Under the pieces are notes generated by a model. The model searched no databases, was not told where the DNA came from, and worked only from the letters and a program-made list of their open reading frames with translations. DNA of 43,640 nucleotides from Pseudobutyrivibrio sp. (GTDB taxonomy: Bacteria; Bacillota; Clostridia; Lachnospirales; Lachnospiraceae): assembly GCA_024684955.1 (NCBI GenBank), contig JAIKWH010000002.1, positions 1 through 43,640 on the forward strand. Reading direction: 5' to 3'. Below, piece by piece: positions 35,037 to 43,640 of this stretch. The position numbers and the translations under genes are program-made. Position 1 is the first letter of the stretch; each line of letters opens with the position of its first letter.

Positions 35037-37691
35037 TTGAATACCGGTGTTAATGATTTACGACGCGCCTACTTGGAATTCTTTGAGAGCAAAGGACACC
35101 TTTGCCTCAACAGTTTTTCTCTTGTACCACACAATGACAACTCTCTGTTGCTCATAAATGCAGGTATGGCACCACTCAAGCCATATTTTACAGGTCAGGA
35201 GATTCCACCAAGAAAGCGCGTTACTACATGTCAAAAATGCGTTAGAACAGGTGATATTGACAATGTTGGAAAGACCGCACGTCATCTTACATTTTTCGAG
35301 ATGCTTGGAAATTTCTCCTTTGGAGATTATTTTAAGCACGAGGCAATTGCCTGGTCATGGGAATTTTTGACTCAGGTTTTGGAATTAGATCCAAACAGAC
35401 TTTATCCATCTATCTATGGAGAGGATGAGGAAGCATTTGATATCTGGACCAAGGAGATTGGTGTTGCACCAGAGCGCATCACTAGATTCTACAGAGATCC
35501 AGAGACAGGAGAATGCGACAACTTCTGGGAGCACGGCGCAGGCCCATGTGGACCATGCTCAGAGATTTATTATGACCGTGGTGAGAAATACGGATGTGGC
35601 AAGCCTGACTGCAAGGTTGGTTGCGATTGCGACCGCTACATGGAGGTTTGGAACAATGTATTTACCCAGTTCAACGGAGATGGCCATGGTGGCTATGAGG
35701 AGTTGGCTCAGAAAAATATCGATACAGGTATGGGTCTGGAGAGACTTGCAGTTGTTATGCAGGACGTAGACTCAGTATTTGATATTGATACAATGAAGGC
35801 TATTCGTGACAGGATTTGCGAAATGTCAGGCAAAAAGTATCATGTTGATGCTATGGATGATGTTTCAATCCGACTTATCACAGACCATATACGTTCATCT
35901 ACATTCCTTGTTTCAGATGGTGTTACACCTTCCAACGAGGGTAGAGGATATGTACTTCGTCGTCTTATCAGACGTGCTGCAAAGCACGGTAGAGCCCTTG
36001 GTATAAAGGGTGACTTTATGGCTCTCCTTGCTGAGACAGTTATCAATGAATGTAAAGATGGCTATCCAGAGTTGTGGGAAAAGAGAGAGTACATCTTTAA
36101 GACTCTTACAGCAGAGGAAAAGCAGTTTAACAAGACTATCGACAAGGGTCTTGAAATTTTATCTGGCATGGAGGAGGCTCTTATCGCCTCTGGATCAAAG
36201 GTTCTCTCTGGAGAGGATGCATTCAAACTGTACGATACCTACGGATTCCCTGCAGATCTTACTGCTGAGATTTTGGAGGAAAAGGGCCTTACCTATGATG
36301 AGGCTGGCTTTGAAGCATGCATGGAGCACCAGAGACAGACTGCTCGTGCAGCCCGCAAAGAGACAAACTACATGGGAGCAGACGCTTCCGTTTATGACGA
36401 TATTGATCTTTCAATCACCTCGGAGTTTGTGGGTTATGACAAGACCATCTCTGAGTCAACAGTTTCTGTTCTTACAACAGAGACAGAGATCGTAGATACC
36501 CTGGCTGAGGGAATGGTAGGTACAATTATCGTGCCTGAGACTCCATTCTATGCAACAATGGGTGGTCAGATTGGTGATACAGGTCTTATTTCTACAGCAA
36601 ATGGAGAATTTGCAGTAGAGGATACAATAAAACTAAAGGGTGGAAAGATTGGCCATGTTGGACATATGACAGCAGGCATGATCAAGACTGGAGAAAAGGT
36701 TACCCTCACTGTTGATGCAAATAGACGTAGCCGCATCTGCCAGAATCACTCAGCAACTCACCTGCTCCAAAAGGCCCTCCGTGAGGTACTTGGTACCCAT
36801 GTAGAGCAAAAGGGCTCTTACCAGGATGCTGACAGGACTCGTTTTGACTTCTCTCATTTCTCTGCTATGACAGAGGAGGAGATTGCCAAGGTTGAGGCCC
36901 TTGTTAATCAAAAAATTTCAGAGGGACTGGATGTTACCACAGCAATCATGTCAATCGATGATGCTAAAAAGTCTGGCGCCATGGCCCTCTTTGGCGAGAA
37001 ATACGGTGATACAGTCCGCGTAGTAAAGATGGGAGATTTCTCCACAGAATTATGTGGTGGTACCCATGTTTCTAATACATCTACTATCTCTGCATTCAAG
37101 ATTCTCTCAGAGTCTGGTGTTGCTGCTGGTACAAGACGTATCGAGGCAATCACAGGACCTGCAGTATTTGAATACTATGCAGACCTTGAGAAAAAACTTA
37201 ATGCTTCAGCTGCTCTTCTTAAATGTAAGCCAGCAGAGGTGGAGGAAAAGATTGCTCACCTTCAGAAACAATTGAAGGAGACAAACTCAGAGTTAGAATC
37301 CCTCAAGGCAAAGGCAGCCCAGGCAGCCGTTGGTGATGTTATGGACTCTGTAGTTGAGGTCAATGGGGTCAAGCTTCTTGCAACTTCTGTATCAGGAGTT
37401 GATATGAATGGACTCCGTGATCTTGGCGATGATATGAAGAATAAACTGGGACAGGGTGTTGTTGTTTTAGCATCTGACATGGACGGCAAGGTTAACCTGG
37501 TTGTTATGGTTACAGATGATGCTCAGGCAAAGGGCGCCCACGCAGGCAACATTGTAAAGGCCATTGCACCAAAGGTTGGCGGTGGCGGCGGTGGTCGTCC
37601 AAACATGGCTCAGGCCGGCGGCAAGAACCCAGCAGGCATTGCAGATGCTTTGGCAGAGGCAAAGACAGTCCTTGAATCAATGATCCAGTAA
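35037..37691 (+). CDS. alaS: Alanyl-tRNA synthetase
   Basis: Charges tRNA-Ala in the cytosol; 884 residues is normal. The start is TTG 35037, with GGAGGA at 35023-35028; no ATG lies near. Domains: class II catalytic core about 1-240, tRNA recognition 240-460, editing domain with Zn/active-site residues His571, His575 (NHSATH), Cys673 and His677 (CGGTH), then coiled coil and C-Ala domain ending in the Gly-rich KVGGGGGGRPNMAQAGG. A Cys-rich insert (CGKPDCKVGCDCD) near 180-205 could bind a metal ion. No T-box leader was recognised before it. Confidence 0.98.
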   Translation: MNTGVNDLRRAYLEFFESKGHLCLNSFSLVPHNDNSLLLINAGMAPLKPYFTGQEIPPRKRVTTCQKCVRTGDIDNVGKTARHLTFFEMLGNFSFGDYFKHEAIAWSWEFLTQVLELDPNRLYPSIYGEDEEAFDIWTKEIGVAPERITRFYRDPETGECDNFWEHGAGPCGPCSEIYYDRGEKYGCGKPDCKVGCDCDRYMEVWNNVFTQFNGDGHGGYEELAQKNIDTGMGLERLAVVMQDVDSVFDIDTMKAIRDRICEMSGKKYHVDAMDDVSIRLITDHIRSSTFLVSDGVTPSNEGRGYVLRRLIRRAAKHGRALGIKGDFMALLAETVINECKDGYPELWEKREYIFKTLTAEEKQFNKTIDKGLEILSGMEEALIASGSKVLSGEDAFKLYDTYGFPADLTAEILEEKGLTYDEAGFEACMEHQRQTARAARKETNYMGADASVYDDIDLSITSEFVGYDKTISESTVSVLTTETEIVDTLAEGMVGTIIVPETPFYATMGGQIGDTGLISTANGEFAVEDTIKLKGGKIGHVGHMTAGMIKTGEKVTLTVDANRRSRICQNHSATHLLQKALREVLGTHVEQKGSYQDADRTRFDFSHFSAMTEEEIAKVEALVNQKISEGLDVTTAIMSIDDAKKSGAMALFGEKYGDTVRVVKMGDFSTELCGGTHVSNTSTISAFKILSESGVAAGTRRIEAITGPAVFEYYADLEKKLNASAALLKCKPAEVEEKIAHLQKQLKETNSELESLKAKAAQAAVGDVMDSVVEVNGVKLLATSVSGVDMNGLRDLGDDMKNKLGQGVVVLASDMDGKVNLVVMVTDDAQAKGAHAGNIVKAIAPKVGGGGGGRPNMAQAGGKNPAGIADALAEAKTVLESMIQ

Positions 37692-37704
37692 TATAAATTA
37701 AGGG

Positions 37705-37732
37705 TTGACGTGTGCTTGTTTTATGCTATAAT
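37705..37732 (+). promoter_or_regulatory. Promoter of rpsU
   Basis: TTGACG (37705-37710), 16-nt spacer, TATAAT (37727-37732) preceded by TGC (extended -10). A very strong promoter, as expected for a ribosomal protein gene. Confidence 0.9.
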
Positions 37733-37797
37733 GCCTATTAGTGCTTTTAGATTAAATTAAGTACAATCCCCAGATGGAGGGAGGTTAGGATTAGACT

Positions 37798-37971
37798 ATG
37801 TCATTTGTTACAGTTAAAGAAAACGAATCATTAGACAGCGCTCTTCGTAGATTTAAGAGAAACTGTGCTAAGGCTGGCATTCAGCAGGAGATTCGCAAAC
37901 GTGAGCACTATGAGAAGCCTTCAGTAAAGCGTAAGAAGAAGTCTGAGGCTGCTAGAAAGCGTAAATACTAA
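37798..37971 (+). CDS. rpsU: 30S ribosomal protein S21
   Basis: A 57-residue basic protein of the small ribosomal subunit, acting near the mRNA exit site in Shine-Dalgarno contact. The sequence begins [19 protein letters not shown], has KRNCAKAGI, and ends in a Lys/Arg-rich tail, all typical of S21. The ATG at 37798 is preceded by GGAGGGAGG at 37777-37785, a somewhat long spacing. Single-gene unit with a strong promoter and terminator between alaS and prfC. Confidence 0.97.
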   Translation: MSFVTVKENESLDSALRRFKRNCAKAGIQQEIRKREHYEKPSVKRKKKSEAARKRKY

Positions 37972-37997
37972 TTTTCGCTTGCAAATTATGAAACCAT

Positions 37998-38029
37998 GGC
38001 CTATACCGTTCTTCGGTATAGGCCTTTTC
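37998..38029 (+). terminator. Rho-independent terminator after rpsU
   Basis: Perfect 11-bp stem GGCCTATACCG/CGGTATAGGCC (37998-38008, 38014-38024), TTCTT loop, then TTTTC. A TTGCAA (37979-37984) and TATACC (38002-38007) pair at 17-nt spacing overlaps it and might be a weak prfC promoter. Confidence 0.92.
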
Positions 38030-38054
38030 ATTGGAAAGATATTTTGGAGGAACT

Positions 38055-39644
38055 ATGGCACTTACTACAGAAGAAGAGATAAAAAGACGTCGTACCTTTG
38101 CGATTATATCCCATCCTGATGCAGGTAAAACCACCCTTACTGAAAAGTTTTTGCTTTATGGTGGACAGATTAATTTGGCTGGTTCGGTAAAGGGAAAGGC
38201 TACAGCAAGACATGCAGTTTCTGACTGGATGGAAATAGAGAAGGAGAGAGGTATTTCCGTTACTTCTTCAGTTCTTCAGTTTGAATATGATGGCTATTGT
38301 ATCAATATTTTGGATACACCAGGTCACCAGGATTTCTCTGAGGACACATATCGTACCCTTATGGCTGCAGATTCTGCCGTCATGGTTATTGATGCCTCAA
38401 AAGGTGTTGAGGCCCAGACCAGAAAGTTGTTTAAGGTCTGCGTTATGCGCCATATTCCTATTTTTACCTTTATAAACAAGATGGATAGGGACGCAAACGA
38501 CACCTTCGAACTTTTGGATGACATCGAAAACGAGTTGGGAATTGCCACATGTCCTATCAACTGGCCCATTGGCTCTGGAAAGGGATTTAAGGGTGTATAC
38601 GACAGGAATACCAGGTGTGTCCGTCTTTTCTCTGACACCCTAAAGGGTACAAAGCAGGGCGAGGAAAAGGTTGTTTCTATTGATGATCCATCGATTATAG
38701 ATTTGATTGGCCAGGACAAGTATGACCAACTCATGGAGGAATTGGAATTATTAGACGGTGCAGGTGCTGAATTTAATCAGGAAAATGTTACCGCCGGAGA
38801 GCTTTCTCCAGTATTCTTTGGTTCTGCTCTTACAAACTTTGGTGTGGAGACTTTCCTGGAGCACTTCCTCAAGATGACCTACAGTCCTCTTCCTAGAAAG
38901 AGTGATATAGGAGAGATTAGTCCATTTTCTGAGGATTTCTCTGCCTTTGTATTCAAGATTCAGGCCAATATGAACAAGGCCCACAGGGATAGGGTTGCCT
39001 TTCTTAGGATTTGTTCTGGTACCTTTGATGCCGGCACAGACTATCTCCATGTCCAGGGCAATAGAAAGGCCAAACTGTCTGCCCCACAGCAGATGATGGC
39101 CGATTCCAGAAAGATTGTAGACAAGGCATATGCGGGAGATATAATCGGTGTCTTTGATCCGGGACTTTATTCTATCGGAGACACTTTTACCTCGGCCAAA
39201 TCTGCCTTTAGATTTGAGGGTATCCCTACCTTTGCCCCTGAGCATTTTGCCCGCGTGCGTCAGATTGATACCATGAAACGTAAGCAATTTATGAAGGGTA
39301 TCACCCAGATTGCCCAGGAGGGTGCAATCCAAATCTTCCAGGAGTTTAACACTGGCATGGAGGAAATCATCGTCGGTGTAGTTGGTGTTCTTCAGTTTGA
39401 TGTATTAAAATATAGGTTAAATAACGAATACAATGTAGAGATAGCCCTGGAGAATCTGCCTTACGAGTACATTAGGTGGATCGAGGGAGATTATGACATC
39501 GACAAGATTTCAGGCACCTCTGACATGAAAAAAATCAAAGACCTAAAGGACAGACCATTGCTCTTGTTTGTCAACTCTTGGTCAGTTGGCATGGTCCTTG
39601 ATAGAAACGAAGGATTAAAGCTTTCAGAATTTGGTACAAACTAA
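38055..39644 (+). CDS. prfC: Peptide chain release factor 3
   Basis: GTPase that recycles RF1/RF2 from the ribosome after termination. Start ATG 38055 follows TGGAGGA; an upstream in-frame codon at 38031 lies in the terminator region and is not credible. Length 529 is normal. G1 loop HPDAGKTT is at 20-27, then RGISVTSSV (switch I), DTPGHQDFSEDTYR (G3) and NKMDR (G4). It is distinguished from EF-G by the lack of domains IV and V. The acyltransferase gene follows with almost no gap. Confidence 0.97.
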   Translation: MALTTEEEIKRRRTFAIISHPDAGKTTLTEKFLLYGGQINLAGSVKGKATARHAVSDWMEIEKERGISVTSSVLQFEYDGYCINILDTPGHQDFSEDTYRTLMAADSAVMVIDASKGVEAQTRKLFKVCVMRHIPIFTFINKMDRDANDTFELLDDIENELGIATCPINWPIGSGKGFKGVYDRNTRCVRLFSDTLKGTKQGEEKVVSIDDPSIIDLIGQDKYDQLMEELELLDGAGAEFNQENVTAGELSPVFFGSALTNFGVETFLEHFLKMTYSPLPRKSDIGEISPFSEDFSAFVFKIQANMNKAHRDRVAFLRICSGTFDAGTDYLHVQGNRKAKLSAPQQMMADSRKIVDKAYAGDIIGVFDPGLYSIGDTFTSAKSAFRFEGIPTFAPEHFARVRQIDTMKRKQFMKGITQIAQEGAIQIFQEFNTGMEEIIVGVVGVLQFDVLKYRLNNEYNVEIALENLPYEYIRWIEGDYDIDKISGTSDMKKIKDLKDRPLLLFVNSWSVGMVLDRNEGLKLSEFGTN

Positions 39645-39645
39645 T

Positions 39646-40704
39646 ATGACTTTAAAAGAAGCTGCTGTAGACAAAAAAAATAATCTGAATTTCATCCGCC
39701 TCTTTGCCTCTTTGATGGTGCTGTACATGCATTCTTTTGCGATTTGCATTGCAGACCAGTCCCAGGACATATTTGGGATTCTCACCTTCAAAAAGGAACT
39801 GGCAGGTGGTATTGCTGTGGATATTTTCTTTGTCATCAGTGGCTTTTTGATTATCAGGTCCTTTGACAGGTCCAGATCCCTATCCAGATATTTTAAGGCT
39901 AGATTTCTTAGAATATGGCCTCTGCTTTGTATAGTGGTTTTACTTTCTTGCTTTGTCCTAGGCCCACTTGTGTCAGATTACGGGCCAAAGATATATTTTA
40001 TGGGAGACTATCAAGGATATCTGCTCAACATGTTTTTCATAGGCAGCCAATCTACCCTGCCGGGCCTTTTTACCAACCACTATAGCCACGCTATTAATGG
40101 GTCTCTGTGGACTTTGACCTACGAGGTTATTTGTTATTTTCTGGTGGTGATGCTTTTTCCTTTGTGGAGCAGGTACAAGGCCTCAGGCCCGGTATTTGCC
40201 ATTTCAATGGGAATAATCCATCTGATTTATTCCACAGGACATGGGATAGGTCTAGGCCCGGTGTCTCCAGATTTTATATCAAATTTTGCTAGGCTTTCTA
40301 TGTTCTTTGCAGTGGGGTCTACCTATTACCTCTATGAGGACAGGATTAAACTAAAGTGGCAGTACTTTTTGCTGGCCCTTATTTTAGACTTATTTCTTAC
40401 TTATTTTTTTGATTTTAGTATAGTCTTTGCTGTATTTGGTTCTTACCTTATATTTTTTATAGCCTTTCAAAAAAAGTTTGTGGCAAGGGCCTATGACAAG
40501 GTAGGAGATTTGTCCTACTCAATCTATCTCTTGGCTTTCCCAATCCAGCAGACCCTGTTGCATTTTATGGGACATCCTACAGAGACCTACAATACTATGA
40601 CTATGGATCCATATTTGAATATGGCCCTTACAGTTCTCATACTGATTCCTTTGTCATATATGTCTTGGCACCTGATAGAAAAGCAATTTTTGAAATTAAA
40701 ATAA
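39646..40704 (+). CDS. Acyltransferase family 3 membrane protein (OafA/WecH-like)
   Basis: A 352-residue integral membrane acyltransferase with about 10 membrane segments. The family signature is at the N-terminus: NNLNFIRLFASLMVLYMHS (catalytic His in the first helix), then FFVISGFLI, SRYFKARFLRIWPLL, and NGSLWTLTYEVICYF. Such proteins O-acetylate or succinylate surface polysaccharides or peptidoglycan. ATG 39646 starts 1 nt after the prfC stop, implying translational coupling; a TTG 15 nt upstream inside prfC is an alternative start. No polysaccharide gene is near, so the acceptor is unknown. Confidence 0.93.
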   Translation: MTLKEAAVDKKNNLNFIRLFASLMVLYMHSFAICIADQSQDIFGILTFKKELAGGIAVDIFFVISGFLIIRSFDRSRSLSRYFKARFLRIWPLLCIVVLLSCFVLGPLVSDYGPKIYFMGDYQGYLLNMFFIGSQSTLPGLFTNHYSHAINGSLWTLTYEVICYFLVVMLFPLWSRYKASGPVFAISMGIIHLIYSTGHGIGLGPVSPDFISNFARLSMFFAVGSTYYLYEDRIKLKWQYFLLALILDLFLTYFFDFSIVFAVFGSYLIFFIAFQKKFVARAYDKVGDLSYSIYLLAFPIQQTLLHFMGHPTETYNTMTMDPYLNMALTVLILIPLSYMSWHLIEKQFLKLK

Positions 40705-40710
40705 TAGGAC

Positions 40711-40738
40711 TTGACTTAGTTTTTTGACTTTGTATAAT
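40711..40738 (+). promoter_or_regulatory. Distal candidate promoter of recA
   Basis: TTGACT (40711-40716), 16-nt spacer, TATAAT (40733-40738). Start point would fall inside the 5' arm of the terminator at 40743-40770, so this transcript should lose the hairpin and read through into recA. Confidence 0.6.
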
Positions 40739-40742
40739 AGTG

Positions 40743-40770
40743 GACAGTGGTTTTCGCCACTGTCTTTTTT
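40743..40770 (+). terminator. Rho-independent terminator after the acyltransferase gene
   Basis: Perfect 8-bp stem GACAGTGG/CCACTGTC (40743-40750, 40757-40764), TTTTCG loop, then TTTTTT. Confidence 0.92.
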
Positions 40771-40795
40771 CTTTTTATTTTTCCCTATTTTTTTG

Positions 40796-40824
40796 TTGAC
40801 ATTAATTATGTCTTTAATTATTAT
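40796..40824 (+). promoter_or_regulatory. Proximal promoter of recA
   Basis: TTGACA (40796-40801), 17-nt spacer, TATTAT (40819-40824), close to consensus. The LexA-type box lies about 12 nt after it. Confidence 0.88.
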
Positions 40825-40835
40825 TAATTTATAAA

Positions 40836-40849
40836 CGAACAGTTGTTCC
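40836..40849 (+). promoter_or_regulatory. LexA (SOS) box before recA
   Basis: CGAACAGTTGTTCC contains a perfect GAAC-N4-GTTC dyad and differs from the Gram-positive box CGAACATATGTTCG mainly in the centre and last base. It overlaps the expected transcription start, a standard repressor position. Confidence 0.85.
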
Positions 40850-40868
40850 GAACGGAGGTTTTAATAAA

Positions 40869-41924
40869 ATGGCAGATGAAAATAAGTTAAAGGCCCTTGA
40901 TGCGGCCATTTCACAGATTGAAAAACAATACGGCAAAGGCTCAGTTATGAAACTTGGAGAGGGAGCCAACATCCAGGTTGACACAGTTCCAACCGGCTCT
41001 ATCAGCCTTGATATCGCCCTGGGACAGGGCGGTTTCCCAAAGGGTCGTATTATTGAGATATATGGACCAGAATCATCTGGTAAGACAACACTTGCCCTTC
41101 ATGCAGTTGCCGAGGTTCAAAAGAGCGGTGGCATCGCTGGTTTCATCGATGCAGAGCATGCCCTTGATCCTAAATATGCCAAGGCAATCGGTGTTAATAT
41201 TGACGAGTTATACATTTCTCAGCCTGATAATGGTGAGCAGGCTCTTGAGATTACAGAGACCATGGTTCGCTCTGGTGCTATGGATATCATCGTAGTTGAC
41301 TCTGTTGCAGCCCTTGTTCCAAAGGCAGAAATCGATGGAGACATGGGAGATAGCCATGTTGGTCTACATGCCCGCCTTATGTCACAGGCCATGAGAAAGT
41401 TGACTGGTATTGTTGCAAAGACCAATTGCGTTGTCATCTTTATCAACCAGCTCCGTGAAAAGGTTGGCGTTATGTTCGGCAATCCTGAGACTACCACTGG
41501 TGGTCGCGCTCTTAAATTCTACGCTTCAGTTCGTATCGATGTCCGCCGTATCGAGGCTCTAAAGCAAAATGGCGAGGTAATTGGTAATAGAACCAGAGCA
41601 AAGATTGTTAAAAACAAGATTGCACCTCCTTTCAGAGAGGCTGAGTTTGATATTATGTTCGGCGAGGGTATATCTAGAGAGGGAGACCTCCTGGATGTGG
41701 CTACCAATTTGGATATCATTCAAAAGTCTGGCGCTTGGTATGCATACCTGGGCGAAAAGATCGGTCAGGGCCGCGAAAATGCCAAGTTATATCTCAAGCA
41801 AAACACAGATGTGAGAGATGAAATCGAGGCTGCTATTAGGGATCACTACAAGGAAGTAGACGAGGTCGAGGTAGGTCTCGTTGGAGGTCCAAAGGACCAA
41901 ATACCTACAGAGGATATTGAATAA
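40869..41924 (+). CDS. recA: Recombinase RecA
   Basis: Strand-exchange and SOS coprotease protein; 351 residues. Walker A GPESSGKT is at 66-73; the RecA signature [11 protein letters not shown], the DNA-binding loops ([36 protein letters not shown]) and a conserved C-terminal acidic tail (EVDEVEVG) are visible. Start ATG 40869 follows ACGGAGG. Control by LexA is inferred from the box at 40836. recX starts directly after its stop codon. Confidence 0.99.
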   Translation: MADENKLKALDAAISQIEKQYGKGSVMKLGEGANIQVDTVPTGSISLDIALGQGGFPKGRIIEIYGPESSGKTTLALHAVAEVQKSGGIAGFIDAEHALDPKYAKAIGVNIDELYISQPDNGEQALEITETMVRSGAMDIIVVDSVAALVPKAEIDGDMGDSHVGLHARLMSQAMRKLTGIVAKTNCVVIFINQLREKVGVMFGNPETTTGGRALKFYASVRIDVRRIEALKQNGEVIGNRTRAKIVKNKIAPPFREAEFDIMFGEGISREGDLLDVATNLDIIQKSGAWYAYLGEKIGQGRENAKLYLKQNTDVRDEIEAAIRDHYKEVDEVEVGLVGGPKDQIPTEDIE

Positions 41925-42518
41925 ATGAAAATTATTTCTCTTGTTAAAATGGATAAGGGAAGAGCAAAAATCTGTCTCGAGGGTGGGGCAGATTTTGTTC
42001 TTTATAAAAAAGAATATATGTCTTATGGCCTTGCTGAGGGTGAGGACTTGTCTGAGGCAAGTTATGATGAGATCAAAAGAGAGATTCTCATTCCCCGCTG
42101 CAAAAAAAGAGGCCTGTACCTCCTGCAAAAGCAGGACAGGTCTAGGAAAAATCTCACTGATAAGTTATTGGAGGGAGGCTATCCCATTGATGTAGTAGAT
42201 GAGGCCATAGCCTATATTGATTCCTTTGGCTATATTGATGACGAGAGAATGGCCAGGTCATATATCAGGTTTTATCAGGATTCTCGCTCTAAAATGAGGA
42301 TTAGGCAAGACCTTAAGAAAAAGGGCATTAGTGATGATGTTATCAATATTGCCCTGGAGGATGAATACGCAAATGATGAGATGGAACTGATAAATGCTCT
42401 CCTCACAAAAAAGCACTATGACAAGGAAGAAGCAAGCTATGAGGACAAAGGAAAAATGTATAGATTTTTGGCCTCTAGAGGTTTTTCATCAGATGCAATA
42501 AAAAAGGCTTTATCTTGA
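41925..42518 (+). CDS. recX: RecA regulator RecX
   Basis: A 197-residue helical protein that binds RecA filaments and limits their activity. Typical RecX features: RSRKNLTDKLLEGGYPIDVVDEAIAYI-like and FGYIDDERMARSYI-like segments (residues about 68-105), then DLKKKGISDDVI and FLASRGFSSDAI near the end. ATG 41925 abuts the recA stop codon, giving coupled translation, the usual recA-recX arrangement. Confidence 0.93.
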   Translation: MKIISLVKMDKGRAKICLEGGADFVLYKKEYMSYGLAEGEDLSEASYDEIKREILIPRCKKRGLYLLQKQDRSRKNLTDKLLEGGYPIDVVDEAIAYIDSFGYIDDERMARSYIRFYQDSRSKMRIRQDLKKKGISDDVINIALEDEYANDEMELINALLTKKHYDKEEASYEDKGKMYRFLASRGFSSDAIKKALS

Positions 42519-42550
42519 CACTTTACCTATATAAAGTTAAACTAATTGTG

Positions 42551-42579
42551 TTGATGTTTATAAATGAGAGCAATATGCT
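42551..42579 (+). promoter_or_regulatory. Candidate promoter of rny
   Basis: TTGATG (42551-42556), 17-nt spacer, TATGCT (42574-42579). An alternative is TTGACA (42515-42520) with TAAACT (42538-42543), whose spacer holds the dyad ACTTTA/TAAAGT (42520-42525, 42532-42537). Confidence 0.55.
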
Positions 42580-42624
42580 TTTATTTTAAATCCCAATTAG
42601 AAAATTTAATAAGGAGGTGCTCCT

Positions 42625-43640
42625 GTGCTAACAACGATTATCGTAGCTGTCGTTGCGGTTGTTGTTGCAGTACTGATTACACTGGCACTTGCCAATAGTT
42701 ATCACAAGAATCAAGAGCGGACCAAGATTGGTTCTGCTGAAAACAAGGCTCGTGAGATTATTGATGAGGCAGTTAAGAGCGCGGAGGCTAAAAAGAGAGA
42801 GGCTATGCTTGAGGCAAAAGAAGATGCTATCAAGCAGAAAAACGATCTTGATAAAGAAATCCGCGAGCGCAGAGCAGAGATTCAGAGGAGCGAGCATCGC
42901 ATTTCTCAAAAGGAAGAAAACCTGGAGAAAAAGTTAGAGGCTTGCGATAAAAGAGAATCTGAATTTGCTCGTCAGGAACAGCAGCTTAACAAGCAGCGAG
43001 AAGAGGTTGCTAAGCTTAATCAGCAAAGAGTACAGGAACTAGAAAGAATCTCAGGTCTTACCTCCGACCAAGCAAAAGAACAACTTTTAAAATCTGTAGA
43101 AGAAGACGTCAAATTAGACGCAGCTAAACTTATCAAAGAAACTTTGGCTCAGGCCAAAGATGAAGCTGATAAAAAGGCTAAGGAAATTGTTGTTAATGCA
43201 ATTCAAAAATGCTCAGCAGACCATGTGGCTGAAACAACAATATCTGTAGTACAGCTTCCTAATGATGAGATGAAAGGACGAATCATTGGACGTGAGGGAC
43301 GTAATATTCGTACCCTTGAGACAATGACAGGAGTAGAGCTTATTATTGATGATACTCCAGAGGCAGTCATTTTATCTGCATTTGATCCAGTTAGACGTGA
43401 GGTAGCGCGTATAGCGCTTGAAAAGCTCATTGTAGATGGACGTATTCATCCAGCTAGAATTGAGGAAACAGTCGAAAAGGCTAAGAAAGATGTAGAGCAG
43501 CAAATCAAAGAGGAAGGCGAGGCAGCCGCTCTTGAGGTTGGTGTTCAGGGTATCCACCCAGAGCTTCTTAGACTTCTAGGCAAGATGAAATTTAGAACCA
43601 GTTATGGACAGAATGTATTAAAGCATTCTATCGAGGTAGC
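42625..43640 (+). CDS. rny: Ribonuclease Y, 5' part (runs off the window)
   Basis: The first 338 codons of an endoribonuclease that starts bulk mRNA decay at the membrane. Start GTG 42625 follows AAGGAGG. Layout: N-terminal membrane anchor (about 4-25), long coiled coil rich in Glu, Lys, Arg and Gln (about 30-160), KH RNA-binding domain with [15 protein letters not shown] at 218-232, and the beginning of the HD catalytic domain, whose first histidine (His334 in VLKHS) is just inside the window edge. The frame stays open to 43640, so the missing part is the rest of the HD domain. Order recA-recX-rny is usual in Clostridia. Confidence 0.97.
   Translation, partial: MLTTIIVAVVAVVVAVLITLALANSYHKNQERTKIGSAENKAREIIDEAVKSAEAKKREAMLEAKEDAIKQKNDLDKEIRERRAEIQRSEHRISQKEENLEKKLEACDKRESEFARQEQQLNKQREEVAKLNQQRVQELERISGLTSDQAKEQLLKSVEEDVKLDAAKLIKETLAQAKDEADKKAKEIVVNAIQKCSADHVAETTISVVQLPNDEMKGRIIGREGRNIRTLETMTGVELIIDDTPEAVILSAFDPVRREVARIALEKLIVDGRIHPARIEETVEKAKKDVEQQIKEEGEAAALEVGVQGIHPELLRLLGKMKFRTSYGQNVLKHSIEV

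Noticed and set aside
36010-36495. 161-aa open frame on the plus strand
   Set aside because: Out-of-frame shadow within alaS with low-complexity Leu/Arg/Ser composition.
38751-39332. 193-aa open frame on the minus strand
   Set aside because: It lies wholly inside prfC, lacks a ribosome site and known motifs, and prfC is certain.
42520-42537. SOS box upstream of rny
   Set aside because: The dyad ACTTTA/TAAAGT lacks GAAC/GTTC half-sites.

Overview
The window looks like a chromosomal segment of a low-to-moderate-GC, Gram-positive anaerobe of the class Clostridia, most likely a Lachnospiraceae member close to Butyrivibrio/Pseudobutyrivibrio. This is judged from gene content and protein style only: a Bacillus-type PurF with Fe-S cysteines, NADP-type glutamate dehydrogenase, the recA-recX-rny order, GPH sugar symporters, strong AGGAGG ribosome sites and sigma-A-like promoters. 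No tRNA, rRNA, CRISPR array, insertion sequence or prophage gene was seen. No gene-free stretch exceeds 300 bases; the longest is 17845-18087.

Layout. 1-5236: tpiA, then two lipoprotein genes (SEL1-repeat and CapA-like metallophosphatase), then gpmI, so two cell-surface genes sit between two glycolytic genes. 5355-9143: purine genes purC-purF-purB, followed by msrA. 9843-11204: gdhA. 11334-14932: an ABC ATPase with a large FtsX/MacB-type permease. 15046-16536: thrC. 16579-17844 (minus strand): a CheY-like receiver and a protein with three 29-residue MshEN-like repeats fused to a CheX-like domain. 18088-20863: a small membrane protein and an OmpR-type two-component system. 21046-29358: a sugar-utilisation operon (tetR, GH2 glycosidase, GT-B-like protein of unknown role, GPH symporter, GH36 alpha-galactosidase). 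29391-30668 (minus): a CLC channel/antiporter, divergent from a lipid kinase. 31763-34796: a Trp-rich membrane protein, an OGG1-type DNA glycosylase and a divergent CobD/CbiB-like protein. 34858-40704: a 52-aa membrane protein, alaS, rpsU, prfC and an acyltransferase. 40869-43640: recA, recX and the 5' part of rny, which runs off the window.

How the genes work together. Most of the window is housekeeping: glycolysis, purine synthesis, ammonia assimilation, threonine synthesis, translation, DNA repair and RNA decay. The accessory modules of most interest are the CheY/MshEN-CheX pair, which could be a cyclic-di-GMP-responsive receiver-phosphatase module, and the alpha-galactoside operon carrying an unassigned glycosyltransferase-like protein. 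Several promoters overlap the terminator hairpin of the preceding gene (thrC, DNA glycosylase, recA), a compact architecture that recurs here. Function statements rest on motifs read by eye; no database search was possible.
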